DNA of 64,000 nt from Hymenobacter latericoloratus. Lineage in GTDB: Bacteria > Bacteroidota > Bacteroidia > Cytophagales > Hymenobacteraceae. The notes beneath the pieces were generated by a model. The model did not search any database and had not been told where the DNA came from. It saw nothing but the letters and a program-made list of their open reading frames with translations. A program made the position numbers and the translations under genes. Where the stretch lies: the NCBI RefSeq assembly GCF_014199535.1, contig NZ_JACHNV010000002.1:744001-808000 (forward strand). The letters run 5' to 3'. Positions within the stretch are counted from its first letter, which is position 1. Each line of letters starts with the position of its first letter. Positions 34,493-43,052 of this stretch are shown piece by piece.

Positions 34493-35542
34493 TTGTCTGC
34501 GCCTCACCTACAAAACTACGTCCAAAAGCCGGAAGAACCGGCTTCCCGGCGGCGCGGACTGGTGGTAGCGGGCAAACTCCTCATCACGCTCCTGACCCTG
34601 GGGCTGCTCTGGCACTCCGTGGTGGCCGATGAAGCCACGGCCGCCGCGTGGCGGGGCCTGCTCCGGCGCACCCTCAGCGGCGAAGGCCGGGGCCCGGTGT
34701 TGCTGGCTTTGCTGCTTATGCCCCTGAACTGGGGGCTGGAAGCCTGGAAATGGTGGCGCCTGGCCCGGCATCTGGAGCCCGTATCGTTTCGGCGCAGCTT
34801 CCGGGCGGTGCTGGTGGGCCTCACCCTGGGATTCGTGACTCCCAACCGGGTAGGCGACTACGCCGGCCGCATTATTGAGCTGAAAAGCCGGCGGCTCGAT
34901 GCGTTGGGGGCGGTGTTTCTGGGGCGCTATTGCCAACTGGTGGCAACGGTAGTGGCCGGCACGGCGGGGCTGCTGTATTTTCTGCTGCGGTTTTACCTGG
35001 CGGGCTACCCGGCGGCCCAGGTGGGGGTAGGGCTGGCTACGCTGCTGCTGAACGCGGCGGTTTTGCTACCCCTCTATTACTCGCAAATGCTGGTGGCGGC
35101 CGTGCAGGCCGTGCGCCCACTCCGGCGCTTCAGCCGGTTTCTGGCCGTGATGCCCACTTACCCCGCCCGCGCCCTCACAGCCGTGCTGCTGATTTCCAGC
35201 TTGCGCTACGCCGTGTTCTGCGCGCAGTTTGGGTTGCTGCTATGGGCCTATGGGGTGCAGGCGCCGCTAGGGCCGGCCCTGGCGGCCGTGGCGGGCACGT
35301 TTCTGCTAAAGTCGTTGGTACCCTCACTCAACGCCCTGGCCGATGTAGGTGTGCGGGAGCTATCGGCCACGCACTTGTTTGGGCTGCTGGGCGAGCCGGT
35401 GCTGCCCGTGCTCAGCGCCAGCCTGAGCCTGTGGGTGCTCAACATTGCCGTGCCCAGCGCCATCGGGCTGGTGTTTGTGCTGCGGATGAAGGTGCTGCGC
35501 AAGCGCCAGAAAAGCCGGCCCGCGCCGGAGGCGGCCCGATGA
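34493..35542 (+). CDS. LPG-synthase-like (UPF0104) integral membrane protein
   Basis: 349 residues from a TTG start (34493). About eight hydrophobic segments with arginines between them, and NRVGDYAGRIIELKSRRLDALGAVFLGRYCQLVATV in the second-third loop. This is the flippase-like transmembrane domain of lysylphosphatidylglycerol synthase, without the C-terminal aminoacyl-transferase domain. Solo versions are often paired with a glycosyltransferase for lipid-linked sugar handling. Here it overlaps by four bases (ATGA, 35539-35542) with a GT2 gene, a strong sign of coupled translation and joint function in the envelope. Confidence 0.85.
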   Translation: MSAPHLQNYVQKPEEPASRRRGLVVAGKLLITLLTLGLLWHSVVADEATAAAWRGLLRRTLSGEGRGPVLLALLLMPLNWGLEAWKWWRLARHLEPVSFRRSFRAVLVGLTLGFVTPNRVGDYAGRIIELKSRRLDALGAVFLGRYCQLVATVVAGTAGLLYFLLRFYLAGYPAAQVGVGLATLLLNAAVLLPLYYSQMLVAAVQAVRPLRRFSRFLAVMPTYPARALTAVLLISSLRYAVFCAQFGLLLWAYGVQAPLGPALAAVAGTFLLKSLVPSLNALADVGVRELSATHLFGLLGEPVLPVLSASLSLWVLNIAVPSAIGLVFVLRMKVLRKRQKSRPAPEAAR

Positions 35543-36747
35543 GCAGTGCCTGGATAGCCACACTAGCTCTGCTGAGCCTCAATGGCAGCTACCTCTGGCA
35601 GATGCTGCGGTTTCGGGGTCCATGGCAGCGGCAGATGGCATCAGGAGGTAGGGTAGGAGGGCAGCCGCTGGTAGCAGCAGTCGCCGCTGCTGAAACCAGC
35701 GGAGCTCCAGAAGAAGCCGAAACTCCCGGCTTTTCTATCATCATAGCGGCCCGTAACGAAGCTGAAAACTTACCTAATCTGCTCCGTGACTTGCAGCAGC
35801 AAAACCCAGTTTCGGGCGGGATAGAGCTGATTATAGTCGATGATCATTCAACCGATAACACGGCCAGGATAGTAACTGAAGCGGCACAGGAGCTGCCGTT
35901 CCCGGTGCGCTTGGTGCAGCTGGCGCAGGTGCCCGGCGCGCCCACCGGCAAAAAAGCCGCCGTGCAGGCCGCCGTGCAGGTGGCCCGCGCCCCCTGGGTT
36001 CTCCTCACCGATGCTGACTGCCGGGTGCCCGCCGGCTGGGTGCAGGCCTATGCTGAGCTAGTAGCTACGGATGCCGCCGCGCGCTTCATTAGTGGCCCCG
36101 TCCTCCTGACGGGCACCGGCTGGCTGGCAACCCTGCAGGGTCTGGAGTTGGCCGGGCTGGTAGGGGTAGGGGCTGCCAGTATTGGCCGGAACCGGCCTAC
36201 CATGTGCAACGGCGCCAACCTGGCCTACCGCCGCGCCGATTTCTTTGCCGTGAATGGCTACCAGGGCAACGAGGCCGTACCCAGCGGCGACGATGAGTTT
36301 CTGCTGCACAAGCTGCACGCCGCCTTTCCCGGCAGCATCCGGTTTCTGGCCCAGCAGGCGGCCCTGGTGCGCACGGCGGCCCAACCCACGGTGCGCCGGC
36401 TACTGCGGCAGCGGGTGCGCTGGGCTAGCAAGTGGCGCCATTACCAAACCTCGGCGCCGCAGCAACTGGCGGTGCTGGTGCTGCTGAGCAACCTCACGTT
36501 TCCGGTGGGGCTGGGGCTGTGGGGGTTTGGGGTGGTTTCGGGGGTAGGGGTACTGAGCGCCTGGGCTATCAAGCTCCTGGCCGATGTGGTGTTTCTGCGG
36601 CCGGTGCTGCGGTTTCTGGGGCGGCCGGAGTGGCTTTGGTGGGTGCCGGTACTGCAGCTGGCCTACGGGCCCTACGCCCTGGCCACCGGCCTGCTGGGCC
36701 TGCGCGGCAGCTATGAGTGGAAGGACCGAAGGTTGGGCGCCAAATAG
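35539..36747 (+). CDS. Family 2 glycosyltransferase, membrane-bound
   Basis: 402 residues. N-terminal hydrophobic segment (WIATLALLSLNGSYLW), then the GT-A core: SIIIAARNEAENLPNLL, ELIIVDDHSTDNT, VLLTDADCRV (DxD-like metal site) and the acceptor-site NGYQGNEAVPSGDDEFLL (the ED/DD motif), followed by QRVRWASKW, which corresponds to the Q/RxxRW motif of processive transferases. At least three C-terminal membrane segments follow. It transfers a sugar at the cytoplasmic face of the membrane. It begins in the stop of the LPG-synthase-like gene, so the two are translationally coupled. Confidence 0.92.
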   Translation: MSSAWIATLALLSLNGSYLWQMLRFRGPWQRQMASGGRVGGQPLVAAVAAAETSGAPEEAETPGFSIIIAARNEAENLPNLLRDLQQQNPVSGGIELIIVDDHSTDNTARIVTEAAQELPFPVRLVQLAQVPGAPTGKKAAVQAAVQVARAPWVLLTDADCRVPAGWVQAYAELVATDAAARFISGPVLLTGTGWLATLQGLELAGLVGVGAASIGRNRPTMCNGANLAYRRADFFAVNGYQGNEAVPSGDDEFLLHKLHAAFPGSIRFLAQQAALVRTAAQPTVRRLLRQRVRWASKWRHYQTSAPQQLAVLVLLSNLTFPVGLGLWGFGVVSGVGVLSAWAIKLLADVVFLRPVLRFLGRPEWLWWVPVLQLAYGPYALATGLLGLRGSYEWKDRRLGAK

Positions 36748-36861
36748 GGGGTAGGGGCGTCAAACAAGCAAGCAGATAAAAGCGTGCGTACACTTGTGTT
36801 TACGGTGTTTCGGCGCGTACTTATTCTGTCTTTGTTGTTTCATCCTTCGTTCCCGTTTCCT

Positions 36862-37380
36862 ATGAATAAGGCGTGGTTAGAAGTTGTGATGCCGGCTAGT
36901 TTGGTGCTGATTTTCTGTACGATTATGGTATTTGGGTTTTCGATGAGCGGACTGCTAGTTGAGCCTGCGCCCGTGGCCCCGGAGCTAGCCGGTGAGCCTG
37001 CTAAGCCAACGGCGAAGCCCATTATGCCAAATCCAGTACCAACCGGAGCCGATGCCGCTGCAGTTGCCGCTGGTGATGCTCTTTTCAAAAGAAACTGCGC
37101 CCAGTGCCACGCCGTGAACGATGTGGTAGTAGGCCCTGCGCTTGCTGGTATTGCCAAGCGGCGGCCTATGTCCTGGATCATTCCCTGGGTGAAGAACTCC
37201 AGCAAAATGGTGGCAAAGGGCGACGAATATGCAGTGAAAATCTTCAACCAGTACTCTAAGCAGCAGATGCCCAGCTTTCAGCTCTCGGATCAGGAAATCA
37301 AAGCCATTGTTACGTATATCGAATTCCAGGAGCAGCAGATGACGGACCCGGTTGCTACGGGGGTAGTAGCTTGCCGATAA
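36862..37380 (+). CDS. Membrane-anchored c-type cytochrome
   Basis: 172 residues from ATG 36862; a GTG upstream at 36784 is in frame but leads into hydrophobic non-family sequence. N-terminal anchor VVMPASLVLIFCTIMVFGFSM (~10-30), then a proline-rich linker. The haem-binding site is NCAQCH (CxxCH), with KQQMPSFQLS supplying the distal Met. About 85 residues follow the haem motif, a normal class I cytochrome domain. It faces the periplasm and carries single electrons. Base composition is lower in GC than the GT upstream. No oxidase subunit is adjacent, so its electron partners are unknown. Confidence 0.9.
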   Translation: MNKAWLEVVMPASLVLIFCTIMVFGFSMSGLLVEPAPVAPELAGEPAKPTAKPIMPNPVPTGADAAAVAAGDALFKRNCAQCHAVNDVVVGPALAGIAKRRPMSWIIPWVKNSSKMVAKGDEYAVKIFNQYSKQQMPSFQLSDQEIKAIVTYIEFQEQQMTDPVATGVVACR

Positions 37381-37383
37381 CCC

Positions 37384-37410
37384 AGATTCCTCAATTCGCT
37401 CGGAATGGCA
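37384..37410. repeat. Degenerate copy of the ATTCCGAGC...GAGGAATC repeat
   Basis: Minus-strand reading TGCCATTCCGAGCGAATTGAGGAATCT matches the repeat at 51865-51900 in its two conserved blocks (CATTCCGAGC and GAGGAATCT) with a different linker. It lies just past the cytochrome stop. Confidence 0.6.
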
Positions 37411-37483
37411 GTTAGGTAAGGATTGCTTTACGGTTTCCGAAAAAGCACATTCCTTCTTCCTACCCCCAAACCCTTCCAAACCC

Positions 37484-37491
37484 TACCTTTG
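37484..37491 (+). promoter_or_regulatory. -7 promoter box of the small protein/OppC pair
   Basis: TACCTTTG, a perfect TAnnTTTG, 26 bases before the GTG start at 37517. No convincing -33 TTG was seen. Confidence 0.5.
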
Positions 37492-37516
37492 CCCGCACAA
37501 CCACCCGCCTTTCCCC

Positions 37517-37774
37517 GTGACTGACGCTGAATTTGACATCCTCGACGAGCTGTACTTCGTCACTTCCTTTACCGACCTGGGCCAGAAAACCGGCCTCGCG
37601 CCCGCCGAGCTGGAGCGTACCCTGCGCGGCCTGCTGGAGCAGGGCCTGATCCGCAGCTTCTGGCCCGACCCCGATACCGAGCTGGCCTTCGAGGAAAGCT
37701 CCTTCGGGGCCATTGTGCGCGACTGTTACTTTCTGGCCTCCAAGGAAGGGCTGCTCCAACACAACACCCGCTAG
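37517..37774 (+). CDS. Small winged-helix-like protein upstream of an ABC permease
   Basis: 85 residues with a GTG start. It reads MTDAEFDILDELYFVTSF, then TDLGQKTGLAPAELERTLRGLLEQGLIRSF, a helix-turn-helix-like pattern, followed by an acidic stretch and a final CYFLASKEGLLQHN. Proteins of this kind recur next to OppC-like permeases in Bacteroidota, but I know no function. No signal or membrane segment is present. It ends three bases before the permease GTG start, so the two are surely cotranscribed and probably functionally tied. Confidence 0.75.
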   Translation: MTDAEFDILDELYFVTSFTDLGQKTGLAPAELERTLRGLLEQGLIRSFWPDPDTELAFEESSFGAIVRDCYFLASKEGLLQHNTR

Positions 37775-37776
37775 CC

Positions 37777-38955
37777 GTGGCAGTTACTACGGCTCCCGTA
37801 GCCGCCGCTTCCGTGGCCCGGCCGCCCAGCTACTACGTGCGCCAGCGCCTGCTGCGCAACGCGCCGGCCATGCTGGGGCTGGGCTTTATCGTGCTGTGCA
37901 CGCTGGTAGCGCTGCTGGGCTACTGGGTACTGCCCGATAACTCGCCCAACGCCAACAACGGCCTGGTGCAGCTCCAGAAAGAAGCCCCCGGCTTCCGGGC
38001 TACCGTGCTGCGCCTGGCCCTGCCCGATTCGGCCCGCGCCGGGGGTAGCAACTTCCTGCGTACCTGGTGGGAAGGCCAGGCTCCGCAGGTTCAGGAAGTG
38101 CCCATCGGGGGCTACCGTTTCCAGGGCGATTCGCTCCTGACCACGCCCTACCAGAACCACTCCGCCCTCGCCGACCAGCCGCAGGCCTACCCCCTGTCGG
38201 CCGTGACGGGCCACGCCGGGCCCGCGGCGGCGCTTCGTCAGGAAATAGAGCAGGACCACATTCTGCCGCGCACCTACTGGCTAGGCACCGACAAAGCCGG
38301 CCGCGACGAGCTGAGCCGCCTGCTGCTGGGCACCCGCGTGAGCCTGGGCATCGGGCTGGTGGCCGTCCTGATTTCCGTGGCGTTGGGGATGCTTATTGGG
38401 GCCGTAGCGGGCTACGTGGGGGGCTGGGTCGATAGTTTGCTGCTGGGCCTGATGACGGTGGTGTGGAGCATTCCGGGCATCATGCTGGTAATTGCCATTT
38501 CCCTGGCCCTCGACAGCAAAGGCGTCTGGACCTCCTTCGTGGCCGTGGGCCTGACGATGTGGGTGGATGTGGCCCGCGTGGTGCGGGGCCAGATGCTGAG
38601 CCTACGCGAAAAAACCTTCGTGGAAGCCGGCCGCGTGCTGGGCCTGCCCCAGAGCCGCCTGATTGCCCGCCACCTCTTACCCAATATGATTGGCCCCCTG
38701 ATTGTGCTGGCAACCAGCAATTTCGCGGCGGCCATTCTGCTGGAAGCCGGCCTGAGCTTCCTGGGGCTGGGGGTGCAGCCGCCGGCGCCCTCGTGGGGGC
38801 TGATGGTAAACGAAGGCTTTCAGCTGCTGGGCACCGCGGCCGGTTTCTGGCTGACGCTGCTGCCGGGTCTGGCTATCAGTCTGCTGGTGCTGAGCTTCAA
38901 CCTGTTAGGCAACGGCTTGCGCGATGCTTACGACCCCAAAACTCCGCTGAGCTAA
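37777..38955 (+). CDS. ABC transporter permease, OppC/DppC type
   Basis: 392 residues, GTG start. TM1 is at ~30-52 (AMLGLGFIVLCTLVALLGYWV). A periplasmic insert of about 110 residues (~55-165), larger than in E. coli OppC, is typical of Bacteroidota. After GTDKAGRDELSRLLLGTRVSLGIGL come five membrane segments. The EAA-type loop EAGRVLGLPQSRLIARHLLPNM contacts the ATPase. The protein would take part in import of peptides or nickel-like solutes with an OppB partner, ATPases and a binding protein, none of which lies in this window. Coupled to the 85-residue gene. Confidence 0.9.
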   Translation: MAVTTAPVAAASVARPPSYYVRQRLLRNAPAMLGLGFIVLCTLVALLGYWVLPDNSPNANNGLVQLQKEAPGFRATVLRLALPDSARAGGSNFLRTWWEGQAPQVQEVPIGGYRFQGDSLLTTPYQNHSALADQPQAYPLSAVTGHAGPAAALRQEIEQDHILPRTYWLGTDKAGRDELSRLLLGTRVSLGIGLVAVLISVALGMLIGAVAGYVGGWVDSLLLGLMTVVWSIPGIMLVIAISLALDSKGVWTSFVAVGLTMWVDVARVVRGQMLSLREKTFVEAGRVLGLPQSRLIARHLLPNMIGPLIVLATSNFAAAILLEAGLSFLGLGVQPPAPSWGLMVNEGFQLLGTAAGFWLTLLPGLAISLLVLSFNLLGNGLRDAYDPKTPLS

Positions 38956-39070
38956 CGGCGCCGACCGCTGGCCGCACAGATAAACTCCCGGTTCAGGTTT
39001 CGAGTAGAGTGGCACCGTCGTACTTTCGGGGTGTTTCTTTCTTTTGTAGCCTTTCTTTCTCCCTGCCTAT

Positions 39071-40303
39071 ATGCCAACGATTACTCCCGAAAAGCGCCTG
39101 TTCCTGAAGGAGCGTGAGCTGGGGGCGCTACTGGAAATCACCCAGGCCATCAACCAGGACCCTACCGAGGCCGCGCTGTACAAAATCTTCCAGTTTACCC
39201 TGCTCGGCCAGCTCAATATCCGGCGGCTGGTGCTCTACGTGAAAGAGGAAGGCAAGTGGCAGTGCACGGTGTCGTTCGGGGCCGGCCTGCCCGATTTTTA
39301 TAAAATTGCCCTGCCCGCCGCCATTCTGGAAAACTGCACCAGCGTCCCGTGTCCCCTTAGCAGCTTCGGCAACCTGGGCCCGGCGTGGCAGCACCTGGAA
39401 ACCGTTATTCCGGTGGTGCAGAACGGAGAGGTGCTGGCTTACGTGCTCATCGGCAACGTGCACGAAGACTACGCCAGCGAGGAAGCTACCAAGTTTCTGC
39501 AGACGCTGAGCAACATCCTCATTGGGGCCATTGAAAACCGGCGCCTGGCCCGGCAGCGGGTAGCGGCGGCGGCCATGCGCAAGGAAATTGAAATTGCCCA
39601 GGAAGTGCAAACCATGCTCTTCCCGCGCAAGCTCCCCAACGACGCCCACGTAGCCGTGCATGCTTCCTACGTGCCCCACACGGCCGTGGGCGGCGACTAC
39701 TACGACGTGGTAAGCCTGGATGCCGACCGGTTTCTGTTCTGCGTGGCCGACGTTTCGGGCAAGGGCGTGGCGGCTTCCCTGCTGATGTCGAACTTCCAGG
39801 CCGGGCTGCGCACCCTGCTGCGCCAGCAGGCCGATTTGGGCACCGTAGCCCAGGAGCTCAACAACCTCATCTTCCGCAATGCCGGCGGCGACAAGTTTAT
39901 CACTGTCTTTTTCGGCCTCTACAACCGCGCTACCCGGGAGCTGCAGTACGTAAACGCCGGCCACAACGACCCGCTGCTGATTCCGGACTCCGGCCCGATT
40001 CTGCTGCTGAAGGAAGGCTCCATAATGCTGGGCGTTATGGATGAGCTCCCCATGCTGAAGGTGGGTACTATCGTTGTGCCCCCGCGCACCCTGCTGTTTT
40101 CCTACACCGACGGCCTGACGGAAGTGTTTGATAAAGACCAGAATGAGTTTGGGGAGGAAGGGGTACTGCGCGTGCTGCGCCACAACCGCTACGCCCCGTT
40201 ATCCACCGTACACCGCGAGCTGCTCCGCGAAATCGAAGCGCACAACGTCAACGGTGCCGGCTTCGCCGACGACGTAACCATCCTGAGCTGCCGGTTTAAG
40301 TAA
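39071..40303 (+). CDS. SpoIIE/RsbU-type PP2C phosphatase with N-terminal GAF-like domain
   Basis: 410 residues. The N-terminal ~170 residues resemble a GAF domain (LGALLEITQAINQD..., LETVIPVVQNGEVLAYVLIGN). A coiled linker, AAAMRKEIEIAQEVQTMLFPRKLP, is the SpoIIE linker. The phosphatase core follows: VGGDYYDV and DVSGKGVAASLLMS hold the metal Asp residues, NAGHNDPLL, LFSYTDGLTEV and ADDVTILSC complete it. It would dephosphorylate an anti-anti-sigma or similar STAS protein in a partner-switching pathway. No partner gene is nearby. It is followed at once by an inverted-repeat mosaic. Confidence 0.92.
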   Translation: MPTITPEKRLFLKERELGALLEITQAINQDPTEAALYKIFQFTLLGQLNIRRLVLYVKEEGKWQCTVSFGAGLPDFYKIALPAAILENCTSVPCPLSSFGNLGPAWQHLETVIPVVQNGEVLAYVLIGNVHEDYASEEATKFLQTLSNILIGAIENRRLARQRVAAAAMRKEIEIAQEVQTMLFPRKLPNDAHVAVHASYVPHTAVGGDYYDVVSLDADRFLFCVADVSGKGVAASLLMSNFQAGLRTLLRQQADLGTVAQELNNLIFRNAGGDKFITVFFGLYNRATRELQYVNAGHNDPLLIPDSGPILLLKEGSIMLGVMDELPMLKVGTIVVPPRTLLFSYTDGLTEVFDKDQNEFGEEGVLRVLRHNRYAPLSTVHRELLREIEAHNVNGAGFADDVTILSCRFK

Positions 40304-40305
40304 AT

Positions 40306-40475
40306 GAGGGGAAACGTGATGAGGTGACAGGTGAAGGGTGACAGGTAAAACGTGATGAGGTGAAAAGACTGGCCTAGCGGCAGACTTCGGGCCATTTACC
40401 TCATCACGTTTTACCTGTCACCCTTCACCTGTCACCTGTCACCCTTCACCCTTCACCTGTCACCAGTTCACCTCT
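40306..40475. repeat. Intergenic inverted-repeat mosaic, copy 1
   Basis: Arms 40322-40361 and 40398-40437 are perfect 40-base reverse complements, built from GTGACAGG-, GTGAAGG- and GTGATGAGG-type heptamers. The 36-base loop contains GCGGCAGACTTCGGGCC, a fragment of the hairpin unit seen twice in copy 2. Further heptamers reach 40475. It starts three bases after the phosphatase stop and runs into the C-terminus of the O-antigen ligase gene. Confidence 0.85.
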
Positions 40476-41906
40476 GGCCCAGGAGCCTATCCGGATCAGC
40501 ATAACCAGGTTCAGGAAGAAAAAGGAGCCGATTTTATCTACCTCCACCAGCTCATTGAGCAGCAGATGGAACAGAATAATCACGAAGCTCATGCCGCAGG
40601 CCAGCAGTACGTAGCGGGGCTGGGAAGCCGGCTGGGTGCGGTGGTACAGCGCCTCGAAGGTAAGCAGGGCAACCCCCAGCAGAATCAAAAACAGCAGCAG
40701 CCCCGGAAAGCCTTGTTCGGCCAGCACCAGCAGAAAATAATTGTGGGTGGTTGATTTTTCGGGGTTGTCGCTCACGTAGGTCCGGAAGCTGCGCACGGTA
40801 TAGCGCTTGTACTCCGGGTAAAACGTGCTGGGGCCGCTGCCCACCAGAGGCTTGGCCGCCGTCATCCGGACGGCCGCCACCCAGCGGTACACCCGCTCCA
40901 TGCCCGATACGTCCTGCAGCTTATAGGTAGCCTCCAGGTGCTTGCTGAAGTTCTGGCCGTTGAACACCGTTTTCTCAAACTCCGGGGCGTAGAGCATGTA
41001 GTTGTTCTGGCTCAGGAAGTAGGTAGCCCCCGCCACCAGCCCCGCCACGGCCACTACCAGCAGCAGCCGGGTCTGGCGCAGGCGGGCCACGCCGTAGAAC
41101 AGGCCCGCTACCGGCAGGGCCAGCACCGAGGCCCGGGCGTAGGCCGTAATCAGCCCATAAAGCAGAATAACCAGGCCTACGCGCCAGCCCAGCCGGGCCG
41201 CACCCTGCGTGCTGCGCGCCCCGTACAGCGCGAAGGGCAGCAGCAGGGCCAGCACCGTGGCGTAAATTACGTGGTTGCGGTACAGCACCTGTACGGCCTC
41301 ATTAATCGACTCGAAGCTGAAGCCGTGGGCTGCGTGCCGAACGGCTACAATGAGCACGCTGAGGCAGGCCCCTGCGGTGTACAGGCCCGCTACGCGCCAC
41401 AAGTCCTGGGGGCGGCGCACCAGCAGCAAGGTGCCCAGGCCAAACGGCACCAAGTACCAGGTTTTAGCCAGCAGATACTTCACTGATTTGGTGGTATCCA
41501 CGGAAAACGTGGTGGCTACTACGGCCCACAAAAGCATCAGCAGCAGCAGAATAACCAAGGGGTGCCGCAGTTCGCGCCCCGGAATAGCAGTCGGGCGTAG
41601 CAGCAACGTAGCCAGCACGCAGCCGGTGAGCAGCAGCAGCAAAGGCTCGGAGGGCACATCCATACTCAGGCCGCCGGGCAGAGCTACCTCCCGCGAGAAG
41701 GCCAGCGTAACAAACAGCAGGTAGTAGAGCAGGCGCCACTCCGTCAGGAGCAGCAGCAGGCCCACCCCGGCCGCCAGGGGCAGCAGGGCCGCGGGCGTGC
41801 CCAGCAGCAAGGTAGCCGCGCCCCCACCCAGCAGCAGCACAATAAACCCCGCGAACAGCCGCTGCTCCGGGGAGCGGGGAAGCCACTGGGCCAGGCGCTG
41901 GCTCAT
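40446..41906 (-). CDS. O-antigen ligase/Wzy-like membrane protein
   Basis: 486 residues from ATG 41906, which overlaps the Wzz stop by four bases (TCAT on plus, 41903-41906); the frame runs 13 codons further up. About ten to twelve hydrophobic segments with a large periplasmic loop near residue 300-380 (NGQNFSKHLEATYKLQDVSGMERVYRW). This is the O-antigen ligase (RfaL/WaaL/Wzy) profile with a conserved HNYFLLVLAEQGFPGLLLFL segment. It would polymerise or attach polysaccharide at the periplasmic face. The last residues, ELVTGEG, are encoded inside the flanking repeat. Confidence 0.85.
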   Translation of the reverse strand: MSQRLAQWLPRSPEQRLFAGFIVLLLGGGAATLLLGTPAALLPLAAGVGLLLLLTEWRLLYYLLFVTLAFSREVALPGGLSMDVPSEPLLLLLTGCVLATLLLRPTAIPGRELRHPLVILLLLMLLWAVVATTFSVDTTKSVKYLLAKTWYLVPFGLGTLLLVRRPQDLWRVAGLYTAGACLSVLIVAVRHAAHGFSFESINEAVQVLYRNHVIYATVLALLLPFALYGARSTQGAARLGWRVGLVILLYGLITAYARASVLALPVAGLFYGVARLRQTRLLLVVAVAGLVAGATYFLSQNNYMLYAPEFEKTVFNGQNFSKHLEATYKLQDVSGMERVYRWVAAVRMTAAKPLVGSGPSTFYPEYKRYTVRSFRTYVSDNPEKSTTHNYFLLVLAEQGFPGLLLFLILLGVALLTFEALYHRTQPASQPRYVLLACGMSFVIILFHLLLNELVEVDKIGSFFFLNLVMLIRIGSWARGELVTGEG

Positions 41907-42985
41907 AGGCCCGCCGGGGCTTGGGGCCGGCGGGTGCGCCGCCACAACTCCAGCAACGTAATGACCACGACCGAGAGGGCCAGGGTCAGGAACACCGAGC
42001 CGGCCACAATCAGCCAGCGCACGGGCTTGCTTTTCTTGGTAGCGGGGTAGGCCTTCTGCACCAGATACAGAGAAGAAAGCTTGCCTTTCAGGGCAATGTC
42101 GGCGGTTTCGTAGTCGCCCCGGGCTCTTACCAGCCGCTCCTGCAGATTGGTCATGCGGGAGGTAAACAGGTTCAGCGAGTCCACGCCCCGGGTATAGTCT
42201 TCCAGGTTGATAACGTTACCCTGCTCCGCCTCCGTAAGGCCCCGCAGGGCCCGGCGCAGACCGGCCACCGTGCGCGCATCGGCCCCGCTGCCTTCCGCCG
42301 TGCGCAGCTCGGTTTCCACCTTAATGATTTCGCGGGCCAGGTAGCGCGACTGTTGCTCCAGGCCGTAGATGCCGTAGCGGCGGCGGGCGCGCAGCAGCTG
42401 CTGGCGCGAGCGTTCAAACTCGCTGCTCAGGAACTGGTAGCGCTGCTGGTACAGGCCCAGCACGTTGCGGCGGTTTTCCAGGGTCAGCTGCTGGTTGATG
42501 GAGTCAATAACCTGCACCAGCGTGTTGGCAATGCGGGCGGCCAGCTGCTTGTCCCGGTCCTGGAACGTTAGCTCGATGGCGTCCCGCTCGTTGTGCACGA
42601 TGCCCAGGTTGCTGCTAAACTCGCGCAGGGCCGCGTCGTCGGCCAGGTCCGTGCCCGGCTGGCCCGTGCCGTAGTGCGCATGCAGCCGAAAGCGCCGGAT
42701 CAGCAGCTCGGCCACCGGCTGCGACTCGCCAATGGTGATGATGCGGTCCAGGTCCTCGGTGCGCCCGCCCAGCTCCAGTTTGCTGCCCTCGGTGGCAATG
42801 CGGTCGGGGTCAGTGGTTTGAGGGTTGGTGGGAAAGAAAACGGCGGTTGACTTATAAATATTCGGCAGCGACAGGGCCACGATAATGCTCACAACCAGGG
42901 CCAGAATCAGGGCGCTACCTACCAGCTTTTTCCAACGGTTGATGATGGGCCACAGCCCCAAAAGCGAATACGACGACTCTGACAT
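41903..42985 (-). CDS. Wzz/chain-length determinant-like protein
   Basis: 360 residues from ATG 42985. N-terminal TM (KKLVGSALILALVVSIIVALSLP), then the Wzz hallmark IYKSTAVFFPTN. A long periplasmic coiled region (QQLTLENRRNVLGLYQQRYQFLSSEFERSRQQLLRARRRYG) follows. The second TM is VRWLIVAGSVFLTLALSVVVITLLEL near the end. It regulates polysaccharide chain length in Wzy-dependent export. There is no tyrosine-kinase domain. The stop overlaps the ligase start (ATGA), so the two are translationally coupled. Confidence 0.9.
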   Translation of the reverse strand: MSESSYSLLGLWPIINRWKKLVGSALILALVVSIIVALSLPNIYKSTAVFFPTNPQTTDPDRIATEGSKLELGGRTEDLDRIITIGESQPVAELLIRRFRLHAHYGTGQPGTDLADDAALREFSSNLGIVHNERDAIELTFQDRDKQLAARIANTLVQVIDSINQQLTLENRRNVLGLYQQRYQFLSSEFERSRQQLLRARRRYGIYGLEQQSRYLAREIIKVETELRTAEGSGADARTVAGLRRALRGLTEAEQGNVINLEDYTRGVDSLNLFTSRMTNLQERLVRARGDYETADIALKGKLSSLYLVQKAYPATKKSKPVRWLIVAGSVFLTLALSVVVITLLELWRRTRRPQAPAGL

Positions 42986-43036
42986 AGTGCAACAAGGCCG
43001 CCCGCCCGAGAGATGGAAAGGCCGAGCGGGGGCGAA

Positions 43037-43044
43037 CAAATATA
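43037..43044 (-). promoter_or_regulatory. -7 promoter box of the wzz-ligase pair
   Basis: CAAATATA on plus, TATATTTG on minus, a perfect -7 consensus 52 bases before the wzz ATG. On plus, TAGTTTTG at 43103-43110 is another consensus box for the divergent flippase gene. Confidence 0.5.
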
Positions 43045-43052
43045 GAGGAAAA

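Noticed and set aside
34930..36747. 605-residue extended frame for the GT2
   Set aside because: Its N-terminal ~200 residues are an out-of-frame reading of the LPG-synthase-like gene; the real start is the ATG at 35539.
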